A stretch of 64,000 nucleotides of DNA from Linnemannia hyalina (Eukaryota > Mortierellomycota > Mortierellomycetes > Mortierellales > Mortierellaceae), in contig JAHRHY010000001.1 in NCBI GenBank assembly GCA_019671135.1, forward strand, positions 558,001-622,000, given 5' to 3'. This document shows, one piece after another, positions 9,625-23,920 of the stretch. How positions within the stretch are numbered: position 1 is the first letter of the stretch; each line of letters starts with the position of its first letter. The translations under genes and the position numbers were made by a program. The notes beneath the pieces were generated by a model, which worked only from the letters and a program-made list of their open reading frames with translations, was not told the DNA's origin and did no database searches.

Positions 9625-12590
9625 TCAATTGGCGCTTGGTTTAAAGAACCTCGCCAGGGGTTGAGCAGTCGCCACCTTTTTCCGCTTGCTACCCGCTGCT
9701 CCTCCACGCCCTGACCCCGACGTCGCCGAAGATGATGAAGCACTACGTTTAGGTGCCTCATTAGAATTCTGAGACTGAGTCGAATTGCTCTGTCCTTGCA
9801 GTTGCTGACGCTGTTGCTGCCGTTCGAGTTTCCCTTGCTTCCTGTCATCCTCTAACACACTGAGCGCGAAATGATAATCTGTGTGCTGTTCCCATTCGTG
9901 GATCGGGATTTGTTGGCCGGGTGCGGGGCACTGAGTGCAAAGCAGCATAGCTGGCGCGGAAGATGTCTCGTCCTGCGCTGGTGGCGGTGGTAGTAGAGGT
10001 GAGTGCGGTGGTCTTGATCCAGTACTTGAGGGAGATGACAAAGGCGTGATAGCAGCCTCATGGATCTCGCTCTCATTGCCCATGGGCCGAAAGAACCGCC
10101 GCCTCACTTCCCTTTCCTTAGACTCGGCAGGCGGATGTATCCGATCATCCAGTCCCGACTTGCTCTTCACCTCCTCCATCTGCCTGGGTTGCGTTGATAC
10201 GGCCATTGTCGACGGCTGTGCAGACGCCTTGGAAAAGAACTTTGTAATGTCACCCATCGCACTATCATGCCCGCCCGCGAAATTCGACACCGTCACCGTC
10301 AAAAGAATAAGCGGCAAGACGGCTCTCCCCCTCCCATTCTCACTCTCCTTGATCAACTTCAACAGTGCGCCCCATATCTTTTTGGCCATCCCCTCAACTC
10401 CACCATACTCAAACCGACTCGGCAGCGGCATCGACCTAGTCCCCTTATGCCGGACCTGAATACTCGCCTTCGGATCCTTCCCCTCCATCTCCTTGACCGC
10501 CTTGGGCCCACCAAAGAACCCCAGCGAGATTGTCTTAGGCCACCGCTCCGTTTCGTCAAACTCCGCATGCATCCGAGCCTCCAACTCCAAACAAACCGAG
10601 GATATCCAAAACTGAATCTCTTCCACATCATTCAGCGCCGGAATGAAAGACTTGTGGGACGTCATGGATTTAGATTTGATTTTCCTGATCCCGATATGAT
10701 CGATCCCACGACACCATTGCCAGAGTTCTAGTCCTGCCTGGTCACCGTATCGTTCTTGGAGTTGGCGGAGCGGGACGGGCCAGAGTTCTGAGGCCATTTC
10801 GATGTTGTAGTCGGTTTTGATTTGTTTCCCGAATTTCCCACCTAGATTGCGGATCTTGGAGATCTTGAGGTCGTGCAGCAGATCCGGTATGTACTTTGGC
10901 AAAATAATCGTCTATTTCATAGTAGACATGAACATTAGCGACAGCATTCTACTTGGCATGAAATGGCCATTAACACCAAAATAATTGAAGGTACCTGCTG
11001 GAAGGGCTTGTTCATGCCAGAACCCAGTTTGGCCAAAAGTCGGTTGTTGGCAATGCCAGCAGAACAGGTGTATCCGAGCTCATCCTTGACAGTCTGCCGA
11101 ATCTCGTTACAATACTCGGCCGCCTTCAAGATCTGCAGCTCGGCCCAGAACTGCTCCTCGAACGTGTCGTCCGGGATTCCGTAGAAAGGCTGCAGGTACT
11201 CTCTCCTCTGACGACGCTCCTCTGCTTCGGCCTCCTTTTTGCCCTGCAGTTCCTCCTCGGACTTTTCATCCGCAACTCCTTCATCATGTTGAGGTGTATG
11301 TTCCTGAACGACTGGTTGGTGCTGGATAGTGTCACACTCTGTTGGTTTTGAAGGCTGACTCCATGTAGTCCCCAAGTCGTTCTCCAGGTCATTGAGATCC
11401 AGATCAAAGTCGTCATATATCCCATGCTCATATTCGCTCTTGTATCCATCATTCTCCTCATCATAGCGGTTGACATCCTTAGCGTCTACATGTTCCTCCA
11501 CAACTTCCTCGTTGCCATCATGATCCAGATCGCCATTCTCTGTCTCAAACTCCTCCTCTTCCTGCTCATCCTGAATACCGTCCCAATCCCCAGTCTTATC
11601 CTCCTCATCATCATCATCATCATCGTCACCCAGAAACACACTCGCACCAGCAGCAGACCCCTTCCCTTCCCCATCCTTAGTCATTCCAAACACAACCCCC
11701 GCATGCGAATAATCCCGCTTCCAATCCATCAACACCGCAGCCTCCCGATCCCATTTCGACAAATCCGCGCCATATTCATCCATGATCCTCTGGTTAACAA
11801 CATCAGTTACGTCCATGAAGACTTCGTCGAGCCCTCCCTTTTGATGTTTGGCCGTGAACTTTCGAAAAACGTTAAAGATCTTGGCAGACGCTTTGCGGTA
11901 GGGGTCGAGGGAGACTTTGTGGGTGTATCGGGATGGTGAGGGGTAGTAGTCTGGTTGCGCGTCACCTGGTCCCAACGTTGCCACATGAGCACATACGAGT
12001 TCTATTAGCAGAGAAGAGGAAGGCGTTAAAACACCTTCATAACGCAGGCACGAAATAACACGTCAAAGAGATGCTTGACATCCCAAGTAAAGTACCTGGA
12101 CAGAGCAACTTGGCGTCAAAGACGTTGTGGTGGAGACGGGTGATGCCTGATTTTCGGGCTGCATAGTTGACGGCGATAATGGCGTTCCATTGCTGCGAGA
12201 CCAAAGGCACATCGGCCGAGAGGCCTAGTCTGATTTGCTCTGTTTGAGCACAGATCGCGCGTCAAAAGAGAAAGTAGGGTTAGTGGTGCTATTGCTGCCT
12301 TCGTGCTGATACCGTGCAACTGCAGTGTCATTCTTACCAACTTGTGCGAAGAAACAATCTATGCAGGAGCAGAAAACAGACCAGGAACAAGGCAAGTTAA
12401 AAATTGGTGGCAAATAACGTAAAGTGACTTCTTTCGACAATAGCGCACGTCTCCATGCGAACGAGGCAAGGTCAATGCCTATGACCAACTTACCGAGGTC
12501 GATGTGTAGAAAACACTTTCGCCGTTTCAATATCGCTGGCACCTGGACACGCGTTCCTGTTGTTGTTGTGTTGGTGTTAGTTGTTGCCAT
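9625..12590 (-). CDS. RAD30: DNA polymerase eta (Y-family translesion polymerase)
   Basis: Translesion polymerase that bypasses UV photoproducts in the nucleus. Exons 12590-12494, 12358-12338 (21 nt), 12239-12096, 12001-10995 and 10911-9625, phases consistent, 851 residues. Seen: HIDLDCFFAQVEQIRLGL (first catalytic Asp and steric gate region), NYAARKSGI, LDEVFMDVTD (catalytic Asp-Glu), SAGIANNRLLAKLGSGMNKP, the helix-hairpin region ISKIRNLGGKFG, and a little-finger domain. A UBZ3-type ubiquitin-binding zinc finger follows (CTQC then HTDYHFAL). The C-terminus QPLARFFKP looks like a PCNA-binding box lacking the usual first Gln. About 145 residues of very acidic sequence (about 205-350, including a run of Asp) are inserted in the palm. 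The start is the only ATG ahead of the LDLDCFFAQ exon. Confidence 0.93.
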
Positions 12591-14294
12591 TCGGAATTCG
12601 CGAAAGAAGAAGAGACAATCGACGTGAAGTGATAAGCGGGTTTCTTTTGAGGAGAGTCAAGAAGAGCAAAGCCACACAAAAAATCATTCTGAGAGATCCG
12701 AATGTGGATATCGAACCGATGGTGGTGGATCTTGTCCAAGTGCCACACCAATGTGCATGCTTCCCCTGGATCGACCCTGTCTCAGGATCCGATATGGAAC
12801 TTTTACTACCTTATGAATATTGGAACTAAGGCCTTACCGACTCCTGAGTCCCAATCTATTGTGTCAGTCTAGGTTGACGGAATTCGTATGCAAATGGACA
12901 TTCCTGTCTGTGCGAACTGTGCCTGCAGATCACTCCACAAGCAATTGAAAGGGAGAGGGAGAGGGAGAGGGAGAGAAAAGGGTTGCAAATGAACAATTGA
13001 GAAAAAAGGCGTTCGATCTGTGAGTGAGAGTAATTGTGAAGGAGTATCCCTGTCATTGTCAGTGACCCAGGAACCAGCAGGGTTGCATGCCTGCGATGAA
13101 TAAAAATAGAAACAGAAAATACGGGGAAACGTGTGAAAAAAAATGAAGGTGGTAAGGAGTCCCAACGGCTTTTGTTATTTCAATTTAACCCGCCATAGGA
13201 CGGACCTCTTCGCATCCGGTGCTTCCGTCTGTGTTCCTCTGTAGTCTATGCAATGCCCTGCCCACAGCCAGCAGGTCCGCTCACTCAAAGTATCCCACGC
13301 CTAGCCTGGCCCGGTCTTCTTCCCCATAAAAAAGAAGGGACAGGAAAAACCACATACACGAAAATCCATTCTCAGTCTGCCTGCATGCCTGTCCATTCAA
13401 TTACCACACAAATGAGCTAAAAACGCCCGGTTCTGGCATGTTCTTTCCTCTCTCTCTCACCCTCTGGGTCTGTGTCTCTTCATGACAGGGTTATTTTTAT
13501 GCCTGTCCTTCCGTTTGCCCGTGGGCAACATTCACGTTTTGTTTGCTCACTTTTTTTTCGTTTTCGTTCCCGTTGGTTCCTCTAATTTCGCGAGAAGCTT
13601 AAAAAAAACGATGCGGGTTTGCCTCTTTTGGGTGGGAGACCCCGTTAGTTACGACCTGTGAGTGGACAGACAAAGGCGGGGGTATTAGGCACGGGTAAGA
13701 AAGGGGGAAGGAATTGACGACACGAAGGAAAGGAAGGGAGCTGAGTTGTTTTGCTATTTTCCTTTGCGTTCCGATCCCATGTCAGCAACATTGAAACACG
13801 ACTAGCAAACAACAAGCGCCTTGATCCTCAGAGTCAAAAGAAAAGAAACTCAAGGAACGAAGAAGAAAATTGGTGATGAGACATGGGTAGGAGAGATGTA
13901 TCCAAGCCGAGACAAATTGAGAGGACGGGACAGATAGGTAGGGCTGGATGAAGCAAATAAGTCAACTGCATTCCTGTTGAGATCTCAGATGAGTGAGACT
14001 CTTCCTCTCTTGAATATTTGTCTGTCTGTCAGTGTGTAGGTGTGAATGTGTCTCTTCCTGGCGCCCAAGAGAAGCGGCCGGAAGGGGTCTATGAGTTGAT
14101 GTGATTGGACAATGGGTGCCCCGCTGTATGAAAGAACAGAGTAATGACGTTGGATCAAAGGCAGTCACCCATCCGATGAACAGAAACCATAAAACATGGA
14201 TCCAGTTCCGCCGTCGTACACTTCTTCTTTTCTTTTTCTTCTTCTCTTCATCCCCAACACACCCCTTCACACTACCCCCAACCAACACTTCAAA
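12591..14294. promoter_or_regulatory. Divergent promoter region, polymerase eta / GAPDH
   Basis: About 1.7 kb without a convincing gene. The last ~90 bp before the GAPDH ATG is pyrimidine-rich (CTTCTTCTTTTC runs), followed by a short CAACACTTCAAA leader, as in many strongly expressed fungal genes. A GGGAGA repeat lies at about 12953-12975. CATAAAAC near 14188 is a weak TATA-like candidate; nothing else was recognised. Confidence 0.35.
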
Positions 14295-16154
<1,860 letters not shown>

Positions 16155-16276
16155 ATTGTCCGCACCCTCCTCTCTTCTCTTGCGCATATAATCCTCTCAT
16201 TCACCGCCACCGAGCAATCTCTCTTTCGAGTTCTTGCTGCAGTGCATAATTCACAGAATTGTCCTAATCCCATGTA

Positions 16277-16282
16277 AATAAA
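16277..16282 (+). terminator. Candidate polyadenylation signal of GAPDH (AATAAA)
   Basis: Canonical hexamer in an AT-rich stretch about 120 bp after the stop codon. Use is inferred only. Confidence 0.45.
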
Positions 16283-17554
16283 ATACAACATAGTACTCTT
16301 ACAAAAATTGCAGCAATGGCTTCGATGAATGATTAATGGTCACCAAAAAGACGTTGGGGAAGGACTTTCTGTATCAAAGTAAATGCCTACAAGGGTATCG
16401 ATATCGATGAACCTCTGTTGTTATCTTCTAATCGATTCTCCCTGTGTCCTTGTGTGAGCTCAAAGAGAAAATTGGTACTAAATCAAGCAGTCCCCTGCCA
16501 CTGAATTTGTTGTGGAGCGACCAGAGGAGAATAAAAAAATCTTTTTCTAACGGCGAACTTTGTCCTCTGTGAGAACCGAGATGCAGCGATTAGAACTCTC
16601 TTTATCGCGTATCGCGCTGATAAGGGAAGTACGAGTAAGTACAAAGGCTTTATCCAGTAATCGTGTTGTGGAGAAACACGTACCGTATCATCATCGTCAT
16701 CGTCCACTTTACGATCGGCGTTTTTTTTTAGTTTCTTTATCTTTATTATTTGCCAGTCCTTTATCTCGCTCGCCGTTATAGAAACGCGCCGAGTCGGCTG
16801 CCACTTGACTGTTCAATTTTTCGATACTTTTGTTCCATCGCATTCTTTTTTTTTTTTGTTTTGTGATCTCTGCGCTCTTTCGACTGATAGTCAACCTGAT
16901 ACCTGACGGTTCCTGAAAAAACGCCACTAAATCTTCGCGTCGATAAGAAATGTACCCTCACTTTCTCTTCAAGCCACCTTCTTTTCAATCTTCCTTTCCT
17001 CGTTTTGCTCTCTTTCTTTTTTTATTTCTTTTTTTTATTTCTTTTTTTTATCCTTGTTCTTTTCTGTTTCCTTGTTGTCATTCTTTCCTCGAGGAAGAGG
17101 GAATACTCCCATCCAAGTCCCTGTCGCCATCCATCAAAAGAGTTATCTCGTATGTATTCAAGTCAACGACTTGGATCCCCTCCCCTCTTGTTCCAAATCT
17201 CTATGGTGGCATCTCCAACTCCAGCTACAGAGACAACTGCCTCTCCGTAAAGTTGGGCGGCCATGAACCTTGCCTGAGCATAATACACGAAGCCACCAAA
17301 ATGAAATGAACCAGCTTTGCGCCAAGACGGGACACGGATGCAGATATGAACGGGGAACTGACAAGATGTAGGCGATGACTGGAAGGAGATGTTATTACGA
17401 AAAAGAAAAAAAGTAAAGTAAACACAAGCATGATATATAGAAACGTGAAAATTAAGTCTATGGTATCTTAGAAGGGCATAAAAAAAAGGAGAATGAAAAG
17501 GATGAAAGGGGAGGGGAAGAATGCAAAGTAAAAAAATACACAAAGAGTTACTAT
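16283..17554. other. Convergent intergenic region
   Basis: It lies between the GAPDH and DUF4097-like 3' ends. It is mostly low-complexity T/C-rich sequence (about 16980-17080). Around 17163-17330 all three readings stay open for 40-50 codons on one strand or the other, but none has a start, family motif or convincing splice site. No gene is called. Confidence 0.4.
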
Positions 17555-20500
17555 TTAAAACAACTCAACGACAATGTCGCCACTGCTGTTCTTGGCCATG
17601 ATCAACCCAACACCTTGTCCATAAGTCCCAATCAACTCCCGCGTCATGAACCGCCACTCCTCCTCCTCCCGCTTCCGCTGCTTCTCTGACTTATTACTAC
17701 TGACCCCATTCACACTGCTGGCAGACCCCGGTGATCCTCCATCGTTAAGCGACCCTGTCGTTGATTCTGCCCTCGAGTTGTGCTCAGATCCGTGAGTTGA
17801 TGATCCACCCGACCCTGCAGCTGAGGGGGGCTTATTGGCACTGCTGGTGTAGATGCCCTTCTTGAAATGGAGGTACTGCTGCGAGTGTGTCGAGACCGGC
17901 GACAGCGGCGGAATACTATGATGATCATCCTGACCGCCCCAAGATGACGTCGTCGTCCCCTGACTCGATGACCTCGACGACAAGACATTCGACAGATAAG
18001 ACCCCGGCGAGGGTAAGGTCGCCGTCCCGGAATGAATACTCAACGGCTCCGTCGGCGCAAAGAACGTCGGCACTTTCCGATCACTGGCCGACGGCAATGT
18101 CAACACCGCGTCCTCAATCACCGAAAACTCGGGGTCCTCCACAAAGATCTTTCCATAATGTGTTCGTGTCTCCAACCGCCCCTGGAACGACCTCGACATC
18201 TGGATCCGGGTTGCGCCTCCGAAATTGATAAAGTTGCCCAACACACGTTGTTGCTGCTCTGGTGCGACCGCCGCTGCAGCGGCCACAAGGGCAGCAGTCG
18301 TTTCGCTAAGGTGGAGTTTTACCTCGAGTGGTGAACATTGTGTCTTGGCTTCGACTGTAAAAGGTCCGAAGATATCGGACCCGTCAACTTCGAGATCGAG
18401 TCGAGAGTTTGCTGTGGAACAGATGACGCGCGGGGAGGGGAGTTGGTCGTCGGTGTTGAGGAGGTGGACGTTCGCGTTGACTTTTCCTGACCGCGCATGG
18501 GCGACAAGTCGTGCGACGCTGAACTTGCCTATGATCCCACCCTGATTCGTGTTGTTGATCGTCGCCAACTCTCCGTAGAACCCCTACATTAACCATATCC
18601 AACGATCACATTAATAGTTAGAACAAAGGCAAAGTACGGTAAATACACACACAAAGAAGAACAAAAAGAGACGGAGTAACTTACATCAATGTTGGTGTCC
18701 CCACGGCCGATATTGATGTTAAGACACCGAATAAAAGTATGGCTAATATCTCCAATCGCAAGATCCAAATTTGCGCCTTCAATCGTAAAGGACTCCAGAC
18801 TATCGAGCTGTCGTGGGATAGTAACAAACACCTGAAACGTAACCGCCTTCTCCAGCTTTTCCTCTAGAGGTGTATGGATCGTGTACCGGTACTGGTTCCC
18901 GTCCTGGACTGGCTCCAATGCGGCTGCGTTCTTGATGATCGCGCCCTTGGCCTGTACACTTGTCCGGATCTGAATCATGTCCTCGTTGCCGCTCACTATC
19001 GTGATCTCTCCCTAATATTTGTCACAAATGATGTATAATGAAATGCATGTAATTGTGGTTAGCATCGGTAACAGGAAATTGCAAATGTGAGTGTGAATGC
19101 AAGACCAAGACAACAGCAGGTAAACCGGGCATTGGACGCCCAAATGAGAGCCGAGCATTTCAGCGACTGCATGAGAGAGAAAAACATCAACAACAGGCGA
19201 TGAATGGGTGGACTGTCGCAATAGACTGAAGGCTGAAGGTAGGTTTGGAATGTTGCGGGATGTATTGCAAGAGATAGTTGATGCACAAACAAAAAAAAGA
19301 GGGCATGTAGTTGTGCGACAAACAACAACGAAATCACATTCACTAAATGTTGGAGCACCCAATTAGATGCGTTGTTTTAGCAGAGTTAAGAAAGACGAGA
19401 TTCTCAGTCCTCTCCTTTTCATTCAACTTACTCGTTAAGCGTGTGAATGAAAGGAACAAGTTGGTCGCCAAGGGAAAAACAAATCCCCTTCCCATCCCCA
19501 ACCGCATATTGCTCACCACCCCAGCTCACCGAAACGAAAAATAGGAAAAGAAAGGAGCAAAGGATAATAAGCATGACACATCGCGACACATCCACTCACA
19601 CACCATTGCTTCGATTTCCTGTCAGGAATGGTCCACTTTTCTCTAGAACATTTTTTTCTTCACAAACCGAACCCAATCCGCACGAAAACAGAAAGGCTCT
19701 CAACAAGGGTCAACTCACAACACCGGCGATAAAGAAACTCGACAAACCCGTCCATCGTGGCACGAAGGAAAAAAATTTGATTTTTGGTTTTTGAACAAGC
19801 GTAGAGAGGGAGCGGATTGTCGTGCAAAAAAAAGGGAGAGGGATATAACAAATCCTTTTCTTTCTTTCCTTCCTTCTACAAAGGTGGTACATCAATCACG
19901 CACGGCGCTCTCATAACCACATCCACTTGCTTGCTCGCTATGTTCCCCTTTATCATCGCAGGTGCTTTATCCGGCTTCCGGAATGAAAAAGGAATCGAGA
20001 AAATAAAATGTAGGGGCTGGACCCTCAAGAGAAGGAATGGGGAATGGAATGTGTTTGATGAATGTCAACAACCATCTCAAGGGTAGGATAGCGAAAAAGA
20101 AAACTATAAATCAAGAATTGAATATCCACTTGCAGAATCGGATAACGGGTTGTCGCTTGGCAAAAGCGTGTGGGAACAGAGGCCAAGGGTGTATGGGTTA
20201 GATGAATAGATGAAAAGAAATGTATGAGCTCTTGTGTCGTTCATGTTGGGCATGTATTTGTGGTAATCCACGGTAGATACAGTGTATGCCGAGAAAACAA
20301 AAATGGGCGAGGTGGGCTAGAAGGCTGAGAGCATTCGACCATTCATCCCTTCCTTGGTCAAACGATGTGCTATTTCCAGCCTCTAGTAATTACGCCTGAT
20401 GCACACGCTTCTTCCTCTTTATTCCTTGCCTTCAAGAAGATGCGATTGTGGCCACATCCATCAAAGGGATGCTCAATTGGTCGGACAAGACCATGAAAAT

Positions 20501-21512
20501 ACAAGGAAGCGAAAGGATGCAAACGTAGGAAACATAAGATTACAGCATGAGCGTGTGAAAGGAGTTTCCCGACAAACACCGCGTGTTTACTATACAACGA
20601 AACAACAATATCTTCAAGGACGTTTTCAAACGAGAGGGAAAAGAAACCAAAGAAAGAGGGGAGCCAGAAACCATATCACAACAACGCGCTGGACACTTTC
20701 CACACAATACAAGGAGCAAGAAACACTAGCAAACAAGTGCTCATTATCTTTTTGTCATATCAGACGAGCTGCGAGGGAAGGGAAGATTGAGAAGGCGTGT
20801 TGTTGTTGTTGGTGTGAAGGGAACATGTGTCCAATGTTTTCTTTGTTGATGCTTGCCCAGAGCAAGTGAATGAGAGCAAAAAAGAACACGGCCCGAATTT
20901 GAGTTCATGACAACCGAGAGGGGTCAATATGGAGGGAGGGAACAGTCAGCAATGAAGAGATATCATTAAGACAAGGGAAGGAAAGAGGGAAGGGAAAAAA
21001 GAGCTCGATTCGAGGAACCCTTTTTCTTCCTTTATGAACATGGGAATGAACGAGAATGAAAGAGGGCTGGTGAAGGGTGCTACTTCCTCGTTTGTTACGG
21101 CTAATTCGAAGCGTAGACAACCTCATTTTGGTTTTCCTTCATTTCCAGATCACAACCATGCAGCATGCAAAGCCCTTTTTTTTTATCCGAACCTGAATAC
21201 ATCCACTCTTTATGCAGGAACCAACACAAACCATTGTCCGTCTCCTAACCTGACCACTTCCCGGATAACTGCTACTCCTCATTATCAGCGTCATGCCGCC
21301 TTCGTTCTTTTTTAGTGCCGTATGACTAAGAAATACGCTAGAAGCGCACTGAGAGATAAAAATGGGCAAAGTGTAGTGGTGACAATACTCGGTGCTATTA
21401 CCTTGGCGAGTCCGACGACGTTGATGGTAATGTTGGAACAGAGTTCTGCGCTGATCTGGACGTCCTCGTTGTCGTACCGAGCCTGCAAGAGTGGTTTTTG
21501 AAAAATGCCCAT
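17555..21512 (-). CDS. DUF4097/adhesin-like beta-repeat protein of unknown function
   Basis: Exons 21512-21402, 19011-18685 and 18583-17555, all junctions in phase 0, 488 residues. The first ~260 residues alternate short beta-type segments with turns of the kind DIFGPFTVEAKTQCSPLEV, MIQIRTSVQAKGAII and NIGRGDTNIDGFYGEL. This resembles the DUF4097/putative adhesin fold, and a family assignment by eye is tentative. About 270-430 is Ser/Gly/Thr-rich and probably disordered. The C-terminus is a conserved-looking segment, EEWRFMTRELIGTYGQGVGL, with a basic lead-in KQRKREEEE. No signal peptide or membrane segment is apparent. The first intron (21401-19012) is 2.39 kb, far longer than any other in the window. 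ATG at 21512 follows an A-rich leader (ACAACAACAAA), a good fungal start context. Confidence 0.7.
19012..21401 (-). other. Unusually long first intron of the DUF4097-like gene
   Basis: Donor GTAATAG at 21401 and acceptor ATATTAG ending at 19012. The interior was read on both strands: many frames of 60-120 codons exist but none shows a recognisable motif, good start or splice pattern. It may hide regulatory sequence or a non-coding transcript. Confidence 0.5.
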
Positions 21513-23920
21513 TTTGTTGTTGTTGTTGTATGTTGTTGTGAAGGATTCAAGTTGTCAGTTGCTCAGAGTGGGCGTTAAATTAGAAGGGAAGGAATTGCTG
21601 CGGTTTGTCGTTGTCGTTGTGTTGAGTTATTGTTGAGGGAGAAGGAGACGCTGCGTTTGTTGTGTCGAGGGGTGTGTGTATGAGAGTGAGAGTGAGAGTG
21701 AGAATGAGAAGGGATGAGAGTGAGGATTGATGCAAAATGGTGTGAAGAGAAGCAATGTGGAATTAATAACAAATCGTAAAATTGGATGCGAGCGAACGTT
21801 GTCAATGAAGAAGTTACGACGAAGAGGAGAGAAAAGAAAAAGAAGGGAAAAAGAGCGAAATTAATGGGAAAAGGTCAGCGTGGCTAGTACAACAACAGGG
21901 CACACATACACTCGCACACACAACAAACAAACAAACCATCATCATCATCGAATAAGGAGTACATTGCATCCTCCCTCTACGCCATTGATCGGTGGACAAT
22001 GGTCTCGGTCTTTACTCTTGCAAAAACAAGGGCCACCAACTAGGCGAAGTGGACCAAGGGATAAACTTTGAGAGAAAAACGCAACAAAAAAATGAGCGAA
22101 GTGGAAATGAGTTCACAACCATAATGCTCAAAACAACAGCGATGGGAAATCTGAGTTTTGTTTCTTGGAGATGAAGGATGGAAGGATGCCGCAGAGAAGA
22201 AGAAAGGGCCAGACTGTCTGGGCGTAACGGTTGAATCGATAATGAACAAAAACAAATAATGAGACAGGCAATCGGGAATACTCATGTACTATGTCATGCC
22301 ATGCAACAGAAGCCTTCCCTTACTTTACTCTTCACTCACTCAACTCACCCCCCCACATAAACATACGCAAGCCTGCTGATAGCTGTTTGTTCAGCTGCTG
22401 CATGCATGGCAATCAACGAGAATTTGTCCTGTCTCTCACACCACACGCTGCTCACTCGGAAAATATGACATTTGTTTGGTGTAGTGTCTTTCGAAAGGCT
22501 GGATGCTTGGCGTAGTTGTCGATTGTCAATTCCTTCCATATCCAGCGTTTTTACCTACCTTCTCTAACAGAGACAAAAAAATGTGAGAAATTCTTCCAAC
22601 CACACATGTCCTGTTCTGCCCTGCGTCATCTCCCCTGCTTCTTTACACCTATCCATTCCTTCCTTTGCATATCTCCTTTCCCTTGAGGAATTTCTCGTCT
22701 TTGTTTCCCTTGGCCGTTTTTCATTTTTGTTATCTTCTTTCACCTTCAGACGTATACAATGAAAAAAGTCAGAGTCAATCGGATAATCGGGATGGAGATT
22801 GACAAGGACAAAATACGTGGTTGTTTAAAACGGTACAGTACAAGAGTACTAAAAGGTATCAAGCACCTCTTTCGAAAGCGCAATGGTTCCTTTCTGCCTC
22901 CTCCTTACTTTCATTTCTGATCCCCGCAAATGAAACGAAGGTCATTTTGTTTGTTTGTTGACACCATATCTTCAACAACAACAACAACAACAACAACATC
23001 ACCTCTTGCCTCACTACCCCGTTATCGTCGCAGCCTACAATAAACTGCGCTCGTTCTTCCGACTGGTCGACAAGACTGTCAACGGACGGTAAGGAGGGGG
23101 ATGTTGGTTGATTCGAAGAGGTGCAGTCAAGCAAGCGATGCGATGCTTACTTCATTTGCGACACCCGGGCCACCATTGCAACTCATACCGACAAATACCA
23201 TTTCTCTTTGTCCATGGACCAAACAAACAGCAAAGAATCAAGCGATGAGGAAATGCAACAGTCGATGGTACCAAAGAAAACAACATCAAATGACCACGAT
23301 TTCTAAAAAGTGCTCTCAAAAACGAGATCCTCAAACCCTTTCCTCCCATCGCAAGAAAGAGTCGAACCACTTGGCAGTCCTTGTGCTCTCATAGCTCCAT
23401 CCATTCATCGCTGGTGTCTGGTTAATCTGTCTGTCGAGTGTTCTGTGGCAATTTGCTACTCCATATTATTTTCGCAATCGCTTCCTTGTTTGGGCAAGCT
23501 GGATGCACTGGATATACAGGGTTAAATGCGTGCATGACCGAGGGAGCATGTATACATTACACCCTTCACTTGTCCTGTACAGTACATTAAAAGAAAGAGC
23601 GGCGGAGGATTTCTGTGGTCCGGGAAGTTTTTTATGCGCCAAACCCTTTCTCTCTCGCTCATTCATTCACCCTCATCACTTTCTAACTATTTTCAATGTC
23701 AGCCTAATTCATTTACCGCGAACCATACTTTTCGAGACCAACCCAACCAACGCCGTTTGTCTTTCCTCACCACCCTACTGTTGAGTTGACCCTATTTTGG
23801 CTTTTCTTCTTCCTCCGTTCTCAATCACCCCATCGCATTCACAGACAAACATTGCCAAAACGGCCCATTTTGATGTCTCAGCGTTTAAGGTACCTCATTC
23901 AATCCTATGTACAACTAAAA
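21513..23920. other. Intergenic region, DUF4097-like gene promoter and P450 3' flank
   Basis: About 2.4 kb. It contains a GAGTGA repeat (about 21684-21706) and an (AAC)n microsatellite at about 22976-23000. On the minus strand 23134-23010 is open and reads like ordinary protein (SLVDQSEERAQFIVGCDDNG), but no flanking exon or family was found. No gene is called. Confidence 0.4.

Noticed and set aside
17163..17330. Short protein-like stretches on both strands between GAPDH and the DUF4097-like gene
   Set aside because: Competing readings on both strands with no start, splice pattern or family signal to choose between them.
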